41,947 nt of DNA from Frankia nepalensis (lineage in GTDB: Bacteria; Actinomycetota; Actinomycetes; Frankiales; Frankiaceae): NCBI RefSeq assembly GCF_016786325.1, contig NZ_JADWYU010000154.1:1-41947 (forward strand). Reading direction: 5' to 3'. Below the pieces are notes generated by a model. The model did not search any database. It saw only the letters and a list, made by a program, of their open reading frames with translations, and was not told the origin of the DNA. Positions 23,418 to 31,565 of this stretch are shown here, piece after piece. Made by a program: the position numbers and the translations under genes. Position 1 is the first letter of the stretch, and every line of letters begins with the position of its first letter.

Positions 23418-24149
23418 GTGACCCGATCCGACCAGCCGTCCCACCACGGACTTGTCGCCGTGGAGGGCCTGCGCTGCACGGGGAAGACGACGCTGGCGAC
23501 CGTGCTCGCCAGCCAGCTCGGCGCCACCGTCATCCCCGACGCGGCCGACCTCTCCTCGCCGCTGCCGTACCCACCGAGGACCCTCGGCGACGTCCGGTCC
23601 GGCCTTGACCACCTGTGCCAGGTGGAGCGGCAACGTGCCGAGGCCGCCCGCCGGGCGCGCACCGGCCTCGTGCTGTTCGACCGCGGCCCGCTGTCGCACA
23701 TCGTCCACCAGCATGCCGTCGCGCAGTTCGGCGTTCCCGCCGACCCTGGCTACGCCGCGCAGACGTTCACCGCTGCGGCCAACGCGGGCATCACGCTGAG
23801 CCCTGGCCGCTACCTATATCTGCGGCTGCCCCACGCCGCGGTCGCCGCGCGGCAACGCCGGCGCGGGCCGGTGCACCCGCACCTCGTCGACCCCCGCTTC
23901 CTCACCGCCACCGATCGCGCCTTCCTGCGCTACCTGGACGCGCTGCCTGACGACCGGTGCCTGGTGCTCGACGCGGGCCTGCCCGTCGGCCACCTCGCCT
24001 CCACCGCCGCGGCCTTCCTCGCCACGGAACCGACCTCGCCGCCACCCGGCGCCTGGACACGCACGCTCGCCGCCCCCCAGGTCGTTCCGGCGCGTTCGTC
24101 CACGTCACCCCGAGCCGCCGCGGCCGGCAACGTTGAGACGAGACTGTGA
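23418..24149 (+). CDS. thymidylate kinase-like P-loop protein
   Basis: The 243-residue product has P-loop VAVEGLRCTGKTTLATVL (13-30, K23) and the DRG substrate motif VLFDRGPLSHIVHQHA. The Arg-rich lid AARQRRRGPVHPH follows, as in TMPK/deoxynucleoside kinase folds. GTG 23418 has CTGGAGG 5 bases upstream. It is the third kinase of this type in the window. A Pro/Ala/Ser-rich C-terminal tail (~205-243) is probably disordered. Likely activity is phosphorylation of a nucleoside or nucleotide. It starts 119 bases after the methyltransferase. Confidence 0.85.
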   Translation: MTRSDQPSHHGLVAVEGLRCTGKTTLATVLASQLGATVIPDAADLSSPLPYPPRTLGDVRSGLDHLCQVERQRAEAARRARTGLVLFDRGPLSHIVHQHAVAQFGVPADPGYAAQTFTAAANAGITLSPGRYLYLRLPHAAVAARQRRRGPVHPHLVDPRFLTATDRAFLRYLDALPDDRCLVLDAGLPVGHLASTAAAFLATEPTSPPPGAWTRTLAAPQVVPARSSTSPRAAAAGNVETRL

Positions 24150-24382
24150 TTGTGTCCGAATCCCGTTCGGTCGACCGGAAGCTGCGGGCGGCGGCGCGTT
24201 TTGATCGACGCCGGTGAACCGTTCAGGTCGGCGTCCCCGTGCCAGTCTGCGCCCCAGGGTTTGTGGGTCCAGCTGGTCCGTACCGGCATCAGTGCCAGCT
24301 GGCTGGCGCTGTTCGGGACCTGGTTTGTCGGGACCATGGACGCGACATGTCGGCCGGCGGGTTCATCGTCCCAGGGACCGTG

Positions 24383-24658
24383 TTATCGGAGGTCCGGGAA
24401 GTTTCCCTCGGCGCGCTGTTGCAGGTCGCGCGGGCGATGGACGTCTATCCACGTGTCAAGGTCGGCTTTGCGCCAGATGCGTCCGAGTCCGGTCTCACCT
24501 GCTGGTTTCGGGAACGTGGGGCGTTTGGTGAGCTGGAAGCAGCGTGTTCGGGATCTGCCGAGCCGTTTCATCAGATAGCCGATGCCCACGAGGCTTCCGT
24601 CCTCGTGGACCTTGCCGTCGGAGTCGTTCACGGCAGCAACACTAGCTGTCTGAGGCAT
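24383..24658 (-). CDS. AlpA/MerR-like small helix-turn-helix DNA-binding protein
   Basis: The core (LVGIGYLMKRLGRSRTRCFQLTKRPTFPKP, then GRIWRKADLDTWIDVHR) is the winged-helix of AlpA-type and excisionase-like proteins. They recognise short DNA sites and often accompany phage or ICE integrases. ATG 24658 gives 91 residues; a GTG ten codons further in and longer upstream forms are alternatives, since no clear ribosome-binding site marks the start. No integrase gene lies beside it. The downstream 230 bases to the kinase end contain no recognisable gene. It may be a transcription factor for the neighbouring Tad operon or a relic of an integration module. Confidence 0.65.
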   Translation of the reverse strand: MPQTASVAAVNDSDGKVHEDGSLVGIGYLMKRLGRSRTRCFQLTKRPTFPKPAGETGLGRIWRKADLDTWIDVHRPRDLQQRAEGNFPDLR

Positions 24659-25024
24659 CACTGTCGAGTCCGTCAGTGTCTGAGGTAGCAGTCTCGGAGT
24701 CATCCGAGGGTGTGCTGTTCGGGATCCGAGGCGTCGGTCGATTCCGCGCGCCGGGCGGTAGGGCGTCACGTCGCCCGCGCGTGACCGTTGGCCTGGTGTG
24801 TCCTGGGTGGTCACGTACGCGGGCCGACTCCGTACCTGCCGTTGGTTGGCGGTGGAGATGGCTGCCGGCAGCTGGCTGTGGGAGTGATGCCGCCGGCTTC
24901 CCGCCCAAGGAATGGATGCGTCCCCTGGCTCGCGGGGATCACCCTGGATCGGTGTCGGGGCAGGCCGCTTCAGATCGTCCGCCCGCCGCCCGGCGGTTCG
25001 ACAAGTGTGACCCTGGGTCGGTGC
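24659..25024. other. intergenic region between HTH gene and LysM/BTAD gene
   Basis: 366 bases without a credible gene; candidate promoter for the leftward HTH gene. GTCTGAGG occurs twice (about 24648 and 24679). No clear terminator for the Tad operon was recognised. Confidence 0.35.
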
Positions 25025-28000
25025 TCAGCGCGCACGGGTGTCGTTTTTTGGAGCGGTTTTTCTGGTGAGGATGCGGTGGAGGTAGGCGAGGTCGGGGTTG
25101 GTTTCGCCGTCCCAGGTGGGGTCGGCTTGTTCGGTGCGGAGGTAGGCGTGGTAGTCGGCGGTGAGGGCGAGTTGGTCGCCGGCGGTGTGGTGGGCGCGTA
25201 GGCGCAGCGCGAACAGCTCTGGGTGGGCGGGGAGGATTTCGAGGCCGCGGGTGGTGGCGTCGAGGGCGGCGGCCGGGTTGCCGGTTTCGAGGTGGAGGTC
25301 GGCGAGGAGGATGGCGGCGCGGACGGCGGTGGTGGTGAGGATGGAGCCGAGTTCGGCGTCGATCCATTCGTAGAGGGCCGGGGTGCCTGTGATCAGGTCG
25401 AGGGCGTCGGTGAGGACGGGGATCGCGGCTTTGGGGTGTGCGCGGTGGCGGCGGGCGTAGTCGAGGCGGTGGGTGAGCAGGTCGAGGTCGGTGGTGACGG
25501 CGGGGTGTAGGTGCAGGCGGGTCTGGCCGGTGGGGATCCAGGCGCGGGCGTGTCCGCCGGCGAGTTGGACGAGCAGGCGGCGGGCGCGGCCGAGCTGGTT
25601 GTTGACGGAGCGGGCGAGGAGTTTGTCGTCCGGCCAGATGGCGGTTTCGAGGTTGGTGCGGGTGCGGCCGGGGTGGGTGGCGAGCCAGGCGAGGATTTCG
25701 AGGGTGCGGCCGCGGGCGAGGTCGGGGGTGGGGTGGGTGCCTGCGCGGTTGGTGGCGTCCGCCGGCCCGTACAGGTGGATCATGATCTGCCAGTCGGGTT
25801 CGACGTAGGGCGGCGGCCCCATGGCTGTCTGGCTGTCCGGGGTCGCGGGTGTGTCGCCGCTGGCCGGGCGGGCTGGGGTGTGGCCGTTCAGCGTGCCGGC
25901 GGGTTCCGATGGGCTGGCAGGTAGGGACGCTTCGGGGGCGGGAGCGGCAGGGACCGGCAGGTCGGTGGTCGCCGCGGAGGTGGTCGAAGGTTCGTCGCCG
26001 GGCGGGTCGGCTGGCGCGGCCGTGGCTGGTGGGGTCCAGATCGGGAAGACCGTCGCGGACGCCGGGGTAGCTGTCGCCGCGGGTGCTGGAGGGCGCCATG
26101 TCGGGATGTCGGGGATCCAGCCAGTGTCGGCTCGGCTTCTTCCGCTGGCTGGTGTCCCGGGTGGCAGTGGCGGCAGTGGCCGGACGTCGGTGACTGGTGG
26201 GACGCCAGGCGTGGGGGATGGAGCTGGGGGTGCGGCCGGGATGGGTGGCCGGGCGACGTCGGCGAGGAGGGTGCACAGGGCGTCGAGTTCGGCGGCGGCG
26301 AGGGTGGGTGGGGTGAGGATCAGGCCGAGCGGGTCGAGCCGCCAGCGTGGCCCGCCTGTTCTTGTGCTCTCCTCGTCGCTGTGGCCGGCGGGGTGGCGGG
26401 GCTGGCGTCCGAACTCGTCGTCATCGTCGGGGTCGTCTTCGTCGAAGTCGTTGACGTCGGCGAGGTCGACGGTCCCGTTGGGTGTGAGGCGGTCCGGGTC
26501 GGCGTCGCCGTGGCTGTGCTGGTTGCCGTTGGTGGTGGCGAGGTTGGGTGGGGTGTCGGAGTGCAGGAGGGTGAGGCGCCAGGTGGAGGTGTGGCCGGGG
26601 GCGGCGGGTTGGAGGACGGCGAGGCCGGTGCCTCCGGCGCCGGCGAGGGTGGCGAGGTCGGCGAGCTGGTCGCTGTCGGTGTCGTTGGTGGGTGGGGTGG
26701 CGACCAGGGCGATGGTGGGGTCCCAGTTGTCGTCGGGGGCGGTGGCGCGGGCGGTGAAGGTGGTGGGTGCGGCGACGGTGGCGAGGTCGGTGCGTAGGCC
26801 GGTGGTTTCGCTGGTCGCGGTGGTGGTGAGGGTGGTGAGGTCGGGTGCCGGGTGGACGCGGTCTTCGGCGGCGAGGCCGGCTGGGTCGAGGCCGAAGGTG
26901 TGGATGGCGGGGGCCGCGGCGAGTGGGCTGAGCGCGAGGGTGGCGAGCAGGGCGCGGGCGAGGCCGACGAGGGCGGTGGGGTTGTTGTCGGTGGGGTTGA
27001 GGGTGAGGGTGCCGAGGGCTTCGAGGTCGGCGTAGACGGCGGCGCCGTCGGGTTGGGTGCCGAGTTGGGCGAGGGCGGGGCAGGGGGGTGGGGTGCCGGG
27101 GTCGACGGGTGGGAGGTCGGCGTCTGGGGGCAGGGTCCAGATCTGGCCGTGGGCGTCGGCGATCCACGGGTCGGGTGTGGCGGGTAGCGGGTCGCGGAGG
27201 TAGACGTCGAGGGTGCCGTCGGGCAGGGCGAGCACGACCTGAGGCGTCGGGCCGCCGAAGTCGTCGTGGGGGTCGGCGTGCAGGGCGGCCAGCGCGCGCA
27301 GGGCGTGCTCGAGGCGGCCGGTCGGGTCGGCTGGGGTGCTGGCGAGCAGCGCGGTGTGCAGGGCGGCGGCGTCGGGGTCGGGGGTTGGTGGGGTGGTGCT
27401 GGTGGTGGTCTGGTGGTCGCGGCGGCGTCGCCGGTGGGTGACGGCGACCAGGAGCGCGACCGCGAGCAGACCACCGGCGCCGATGCCGGCGATGAGCTGC
27501 CACGGCTCGACGGCGAGTCTGTCCTGGTCTTCGCGGCCTTCTGGTCCGGTGGTGACGGGCGTGGCGGTCGAGGTGGCCGCGCTGGGGGCCGGGGGCCCAG
27601 CGGCCGGGGGTGTCGAGTTGGCCGTCTGACCTGGGGGCAGTGAGGTGGCGAACGGGCTTGTCGACGGGTCGGCGGTCTGTGGGCTCGGTGGCGCAGCCGG
27701 CTCGCTGGTCGGCCCGGTGTCACCTGCCGACGGTGGGGCGGAGGTCGTGGGGTCGCCGGCTGGTGCGGGTAGGTCCGGGGCTGGCTGGGTGGGGCTGGTG
27801 TGGGGGCTGATGGTGGGTAGGTCGAGGACCATGCCGGGGTTGATCAGGTCCGGGTGGGTGAGGTGGCGGCCGGCGGGGTCGGTGGCGTCGCGGTTGGTGG
27901 TGAAGACGGTGTCGACGGCTGTGGGGAGTTGGGCGGGGGTGGCGGTGGGGTAGGCGTCGGCGGTGATGTCCCACAGGGTGTCGCCGGGTTGCACGATGTG

Positions 28001-28921
28001 GCTGGTGGCGGTGGGGACGAGCGTCGTCGGTGGGGCGGTGTCCTGGCCGGCGGCGCGACCGATGGTTCCGAGCACCGGGCCGGTCCCCGCGGGGTCGGCG
28101 GCTTGCTGGTCATCGGGGAGGTGGACCCAGCCGGTGGGGCTGGCCGTGGCGGTCGCGGCTGGGGCGGGGCCGGGGGTGTGAGTCGTGGCGGGGGTGGGGC
28201 TGGCGGTGGCGGCGCGGCTGGTGAGCAGTGTGATCACGACGCTGGCGGCGGCGACCCAGCGGGCGGTGCCGCGCCGGACGGCGTGGGGCGCGGGCGCGCC
28301 GCGCCGAGGAGCGGTTCGGATGCGCGCCGATCGAGATGCGCTGGCAGGCCCGGTGGTCGCCTGGGATGCGCCTGTCTGCCGACCTGGTACGGCGGGGGAG
28401 ACAGCGGCCACGCGGTGGTAGGGCGTGGGCGTACCGATGTGTCTCCCGCGGGGTCCTGGCATGGCAGGTGCGACAGGCGGGCCGGTGGTGAAGCGGGACG
28501 CGGCGCGCTGGTGGCGGTGGGTGGCGGCGACGGCCTGGGTGATGATCTCCCAGAGGATGCAGAGGGTGAGCCAGGCCCACAGCAGCCAGGCGACGGCCGC
28601 GAGGGTGTTGGGGGCGACGTCGGGGTGGATGTAGCCGGCTTGGAGGAGGTTCCACCAGCGGTCGGGTTGCCAGGTGGTCGGGAGCGGGTTGGCGCGCCAG
28701 GTCCAGAGCAGCGCGGGGACGCCGGCGAGGAAGCCGAGGAGGGTGGTGAGCGCGAGCAGGCTGCGCAGGACCTCGCCCACGCCGGGTCGGGCTGGCTGTC
28801 TGCCGCGGCCGGGCGGCCCGAGACGGGACCCGTTCACCCGGCGGCGGGGTGCGGGTGAGGTGATCGGGGCCGGTGGGGCGGGTGGCCGGGGTGTGGGTGT
28901 GGGGGTGGCCCGGCGGGGCAT
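25025..28921 (-). CDS. large membrane protein with LysM domain and C-terminal BTAD regulatory region
   Basis: A 1298-residue protein, last in the Tad operon. Hydrophobic segments lie at ~51-75, ~105-130, ~221-235 and ~474-495. A LysM domain (HIVQPGDTLWDITADAYP...INPGMVLDLP) spans ~308-370 between Pro/Thr-rich spacers. A His/Arg stretch (THRRRRRDH) follows the last membrane segment. The middle (~520-850) is an Ala/Pro/Thr-rich domain of unknown function. The C-terminus (~1042-1290) reads IMIHLYGP...RGRTLEILAWLATHPG...IWPDD...LGRARRLL, then TPR helices, as in the OmpR-like plus BTAD arrangement of SARP-type regulators. This links peptidoglycan binding outside to a regulator-like domain inside. 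ATG 28921 has GGGAGA just upstream. Sensor or scaffold function is inferred. Confidence 0.88.
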   Translation of the reverse strand: MPRRATPTPTPRPPAPPAPITSPAPRRRVNGSRLGPPGRGRQPARPGVGEVLRSLLALTTLLGFLAGVPALLWTWRANPLPTTWQPDRWWNLLQAGYIHPDVAPNTLAAVAWLLWAWLTLCILWEIITQAVAATHRHQRAASRFTTGPPVAPAMPGPRGRHIGTPTPYHRVAAVSPAVPGRQTGASQATTGPASASRSARIRTAPRRGAPAPHAVRRGTARWVAAASVVITLLTSRAATASPTPATTHTPGPAPAATATASPTGWVHLPDDQQAADPAGTGPVLGTIGRAAGQDTAPPTTLVPTATSHIVQPGDTLWDITADAYPTATPAQLPTAVDTVFTTNRDATDPAGRHLTHPDLINPGMVLDLPTISPHTSPTQPAPDLPAPAGDPTTSAPPSAGDTGPTSEPAAPPSPQTADPSTSPFATSLPPGQTANSTPPAAGPPAPSAATSTATPVTTGPEGREDQDRLAVEPWQLIAGIGAGGLLAVALLVAVTHRRRRRDHQTTTSTTPPTPDPDAAALHTALLASTPADPTGRLEHALRALAALHADPHDDFGGPTPQVVLALPDGTLDVYLRDPLPATPDPWIADAHGQIWTLPPDADLPPVDPGTPPPCPALAQLGTQPDGAAVYADLEALGTLTLNPTDNNPTALVGLARALLATLALSPLAAAPAIHTFGLDPAGLAAEDRVHPAPDLTTLTTTATSETTGLRTDLATVAAPTTFTARATAPDDNWDPTIALVATPPTNDTDSDQLADLATLAGAGGTGLAVLQPAAPGHTSTWRLTLLHSDTPPNLATTNGNQHSHGDADPDRLTPNGTVDLADVNDFDEDDPDDDDEFGRQPRHPAGHSDEESTRTGGPRWRLDPLGLILTPPTLAAAELDALCTLLADVARPPIPAAPPAPSPTPGVPPVTDVRPLPPLPPGTPASGRSRADTGWIPDIPTWRPPAPAATATPASATVFPIWTPPATAAPADPPGDEPSTTSAATTDLPVPAAPAPEASLPASPSEPAGTLNGHTPARPASGDTPATPDSQTAMGPPPYVEPDWQIMIHLYGPADATNRAGTHPTPDLARGRTLEILAWLATHPGRTRTNLETAIWPDDKLLARSVNNQLGRARRLLVQLAGGHARAWIPTGQTRLHLHPAVTTDLDLLTHRLDYARRHRAHPKAAIPVLTDALDLITGTPALYEWIDAELGSILTTTAVRAAILLADLHLETGNPAAALDATTRGLEILPAHPELFALRLRAHHTAGDQLALTADYHAYLRTEQADPTWDGETNPDLAYLHRILTRKTAPKNDTRAR

Positions 28922-29009
28922 CGGCGTCTCCCTGCGGGGATGGGCCCGGGCGGTGCGTCGCGTCGGAGCGTGGGCGCGTCGGCGTGGGTGGCGGCCGCGG
29001 GTGGGCGGG

Positions 29010-29489
29010 TCAGGGTTGGGTGGTGGCGCGGGCGGAGCGGGTCTGGGTGACGGTGGCGTGGCCTGGGCCGAGGGCGTCGAGGAGCTGGTAGTCGACGCGG
29101 GTCGTGACGGTGACGGTGACCGTGAGGCCGTCGATGGTGATCGCGGTGAGGGTGGCTTCGGGGTGGCGGGCGAGGTAGGTGCGCGCGTTGGCTTCGGCCT
29201 GGTCGGGGTCGAGGGTGGGGGTGCCGGTGCGCAGGCTGGTTTCGTCGAGGGCCTGGGCGCCGGCGCGGGCTGCGGCGGCGGCGAGGTCGGAGGCGTGGCC
29301 GGCGGCGTCGAGGGTGCGCCCGGCGTCGACGAGCAGGGCGGTGAGCAGGAGGACGCCGGCGAACAGGATGGTCATCGTGAGGCTGACCGTCCCCGCATCC
29401 CGGCGCCAGGCCGCCGGACACGGGCGGACCGTGCCGGTGGCGTCGGCCGGGTCTTGCCGCGCGGCGGCCGACATCAGGGGAGCGCTCAT
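29010..29489 (-). CDS. TadG/Rv3654c-like pilus-associated protein
   Basis: The 159-residue product has a short N-terminal cytoplasmic part, then DAGTVSLTMTILFAGVLLLTALLVDAGRTLDAAGHASDLAAAAARAGAQAL (~31-80). That hydrophobic segment and helix pattern is seen in TadG-like/Rv3654c pseudopilin-associated proteins. A soluble beta-rich C-terminus follows (LTVTVTVTTRVDYQLL). ATG 29489 overlaps the preceding TadE-like stop as ATGA. It probably sits in the membrane with its C-terminus outside, as a minor component of the Tad apparatus. Confidence 0.8.
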   Translation of the reverse strand: MSAPLMSAAARQDPADATGTVRPCPAAWRRDAGTVSLTMTILFAGVLLLTALLVDAGRTLDAAGHASDLAAAAARAGAQALDETSLRTGTPTLDPDQAEANARTYLARHPEATLTAITIDGLTVTVTVTTRVDYQLLDALGPGHATVTQTRSARATTQP

Positions 29490-29938
29490 GGGGCGACGGG
29501 GAGGGTGAGGCCGCCGCGGTAGCGGTCGAGCACCGCGTCGCCGGTCGCGCGCAGCTGGCGGGTCAGGCCGAGGCCGGGGATCGGGCGGGTCTGGCAGCTG
29601 ACGGTGACGGTGACCAGGCCGAGGTCGCCGGGTGTGGGGCCTGTGGTGGTGAGGCCGGTGTGGATGGTGATGTCGGTGCAGGTTCCGGTGGCGAGGTTCG
29701 CGCGGGCGGTGGTGTCGGCCAGGGAGACGGCCTGGTCGGGCGTGGTGGCGAGGGAGGCGGCGCGGGCGGCTTCGCGGGCGGCGCGGGCGACGTCGGTGCG
29801 GGCGCCGATGGTGGTGGCGGCGACGGCGAGGACGAGCAGGCCGAGGATCAGGATCGGCCAGGCCAGCGCCAGCTCGACCGAGAACGACCCACGGTCCGCC
29901 TCGGCGCCTTGTCGGTGTTCGCGTGGGCGGGTGGTCAT
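29486..29938 (-). CDS. TadE-like pseudopilin (second)
   Basis: The 150-residue product carries a TadE motif: DRGSFSVELALAWPILILGLLVLAV (~16-40), with the conserved Glu five residues after the Gly, followed by ARTDVARAAREAARAAS. One membrane-spanning helix, remainder extracytoplasmic with two Cys (GTCTD, VSCQT) that may form a disulfide. Overlaps both neighbours by 4 bases. Minor pilin or assembly factor of the Tad system. Confidence 0.88.
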   Translation of the reverse strand: MTTRPREHRQGAEADRGSFSVELALAWPILILGLLVLAVAATTIGARTDVARAAREAARAASLATTPDQAVSLADTTARANLATGTCTDITIHTGLTTTGPTPGDLGLVTVTVSCQTRPIPGLGLTRQLRATGDAVLDRYRGGLTLPVAP

Positions 29939-30351
29939 CGGGCCTGGGCTTGGGGGAGGAAGCGGGCGGCGGGTCCGGTGGCGGTGCGGGTGACAGCGCC
30001 GCCGAGCAGGGCGTGGACGGTGACGGCGACGGTGACCGTGCCGGTGGTGGTGTCGCGGTCGATGCGGACGTCAACATCGGTGATGGCTCGGCTGGAACGG
30101 GCCAGCGCCGTGGCGACCTGGGTGGCGGCCGGGTCGGTGCCGTCAACGGACTGGGCAGTCTCAAGGGCGCGTCCGGCGGCGGTGGCGGCGGCCTGGGCGG
30201 CGAGCCAGCGCATCCCGAACACCAGGACCAGCGCGAACAGGGCGAGCACCGCGCCCATGACCAAGGCCAGTTCCACCGGGCTGGCGCCCCGGTCCTGGCC
30301 CTGGCCAGCGCGGCGGCGGCGCCGGGGACCGTCGTGGGTGAGTGGGGTCAC
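29935..30351 (-). CDS. TadE-like pseudopilin (first)
   Basis: The 138-residue product carries DRGASPVELALVMGAVLALFALVLVFGMRWLAAQ, the TadE signature with its Glu, after a basic N-terminus. The start is GTG 30351, which overlaps the stop of the preceding small membrane protein as GTGA. No cysteines are seen in the exported part. Same transcript and likely the same apparatus as the other Tad genes. Confidence 0.85.
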   Translation of the reverse strand: MTPLTHDGPRRRRRAGQGQDRGASPVELALVMGAVLALFALVLVFGMRWLAAQAAATAAGRALETAQSVDGTDPAATQVATALARSSRAITDVDVRIDRDTTTGTVTVAVTVHALLGGAVTRTATGPAARFLPQAQAR

Positions 30352-30629
30352 TGGCAGGTGGTCGGGTCGGCGTTGGTGCAGATGTTGTTCGCGGTATCGA
30401 GCGCCTTCTGTCTGATCACGTAGATGACGGCCGCGGCGATGAGGACGAGGCCGACGGTGATGACCGCGGTGGCCAGGGCGTCGCCCCGGTCGCGACGCCC
30501 GGCGCGCGACCGGGCATCGACGGTGGCGATCCGGTCGGTGAGCCGGTCGGCGATCCGGTCGGTGAGGCGGGTCGGGAAGGTGGTGAGCCAGAGTGCGGTG
30601 AGGGTGAGGTGCGCGCCGAGTCGGCGCAT
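30348..30629 (-). CDS. small single-pass membrane protein, possible pilin-like subunit
   Basis: The 93-residue product has a basic N-terminal ~50 residues (repeated LTDRIADRLTDRI), then DALATAVITVGLVLIAAAVIYVI, a single membrane helix, and a short tail with two Cys (NNICTNADPTTCQ). AGGAGAAG lies upstream of ATG 30629. It sits where actinobacterial Tad loci place small Flp or TadE-like proteins, but the Flp cleavage signature (G followed by xxxxEY) is absent. Pilin identity is therefore uncertain. Confidence 0.75.
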   Translation of the reverse strand: MRRLGAHLTLTALWLTTFPTRLTDRIADRLTDRIATVDARSRAGRRDRGDALATAVITVGLVLIAAAVIYVIRQKALDTANNICTNADPTTCQ

Positions 30630-30677
30630 GGGTCACTCTCCACTTCTCCTGCGAGGGGTAGGCAGGTCGGTGCGTCA

Positions 30678-31565
30678 TCAGGGGGTGATCCCGGTGGCGG
30701 TCAGGACGGCGAGCAGGGGGTAGGTCAGGAACGCGACGAACGCGAGGGCGACCGCGGCGGCGGGTAGTTCGAGTTCGGCGTCGGCGGTCGCGGCCTCGGC
30801 GCGGGCGGCGGCGGCTTCGGTGGCGCGTAGGTGGGTGGCTTTGGATTCCATGGCGAGAACCGGCGAGGCGCCGCGAAGGGCCGAGGTGACGGTGAGCCGC
30901 AGCTCGCGCCACTCCGGCAGCGGGATCCGGGCGGCCAGCTGGTCGAGGCCGGCGTCGGGTGGCTGGCGGCGGGCGGCGGCCGTGTCGAGCGCCGCGCGGA
31001 TCTGGGTGAAGGCCCAGCCGGTGCCGGCGTCGGCGGCCAGGCGCAGCGCGGCGTGCAGGGTGAGCCCGCCGGCGAGCAGGACACGGACCAGGTCGAGGTA
31101 GGCGGCGACCGCGAGCCGGGTCTCCTGCCGCCGCGCTTTCGCGACCGCCCGCACCGGCCGGTCCGCGACCAGCACCCCAACTGGAACCGCGAGCGTGACG
31201 AGCGCTGGGCCGCTGAGCGCCGGCACCGGCAGGCCGACGAGGGTGGTGCCGGCCGTGAGCAGTGCGGCGGCCAGGGCTGCGATGGTGGCGTGGGCGAGGC
31301 GGGTGGCAGTGTGCGTGACGGGGTCGCGGCCGGCGATGGCCAGGTCGTCGGTGAGCAGTAGTCGCCGTCCCCGGGCCGGGCCGGCGGCGCGGGTGATCTG
31401 GCCGGTGAGCCAGGCCGCGCCGGTCCGCGTCCACCGTCCTGGCTGGCCGGGTTGGCCGGGTTGGGTTGGTGGGGTGAGGGCGGTGCGCAGGGCCAGGTAG
31501 GCGCCGGTGGTGGCGGCGGCGCCGCACAGCCCGGTCAGCAGTCCTACGGCGGGTAGGTCGCTCAT
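30678..31565 (-). CDS. tadC: TadC-like inner-membrane secretion protein (T2SSF family)
   Basis: The 295-residue product has N-terminal hydrophobic helices (LPAVGLLTGLCGAAATTGAYLAL; IAALAAALLTAGTTLVGLPVPAL) and the T2SSF core (AYLDLVRVLLAGGLTLHAALRLAADAG). LRLTVTSALRGASP and a C-terminal membrane helix pair (ALAFVAFLTYPLLAVLTATGI) follow. ATG 31565 overlaps the TadB stop as ATGA. With TadB it forms the platform that TadA drives. Confidence 0.88.
   Translation of the reverse strand: MSDLPAVGLLTGLCGAAATTGAYLALRTALTPPTQPGQPGQPGRWTRTGAAWLTGQITRAAGPARGRRLLLTDDLAIAGRDPVTHTATRLAHATIAALAAALLTAGTTLVGLPVPALSGPALVTLAVPVGVLVADRPVRAVAKARRQETRLAVAAYLDLVRVLLAGGLTLHAALRLAADAGTGWAFTQIRAALDTAAARRQPPDAGLDQLAARIPLPEWRELRLTVTSALRGASPVLAMESKATHLRATEAAAARAEAATADAELELPAAAVALAFVAFLTYPLLAVLTATGITP

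Noticed and set aside
26421-27503. Long Arg/Pro/His-rich open frame on the minus strand inside the LysM/BTAD gene
   Set aside because: It is an out-of-frame reading of strongly GC3-biased DNA; the overlapping 1298-residue frame has recognisable domains.
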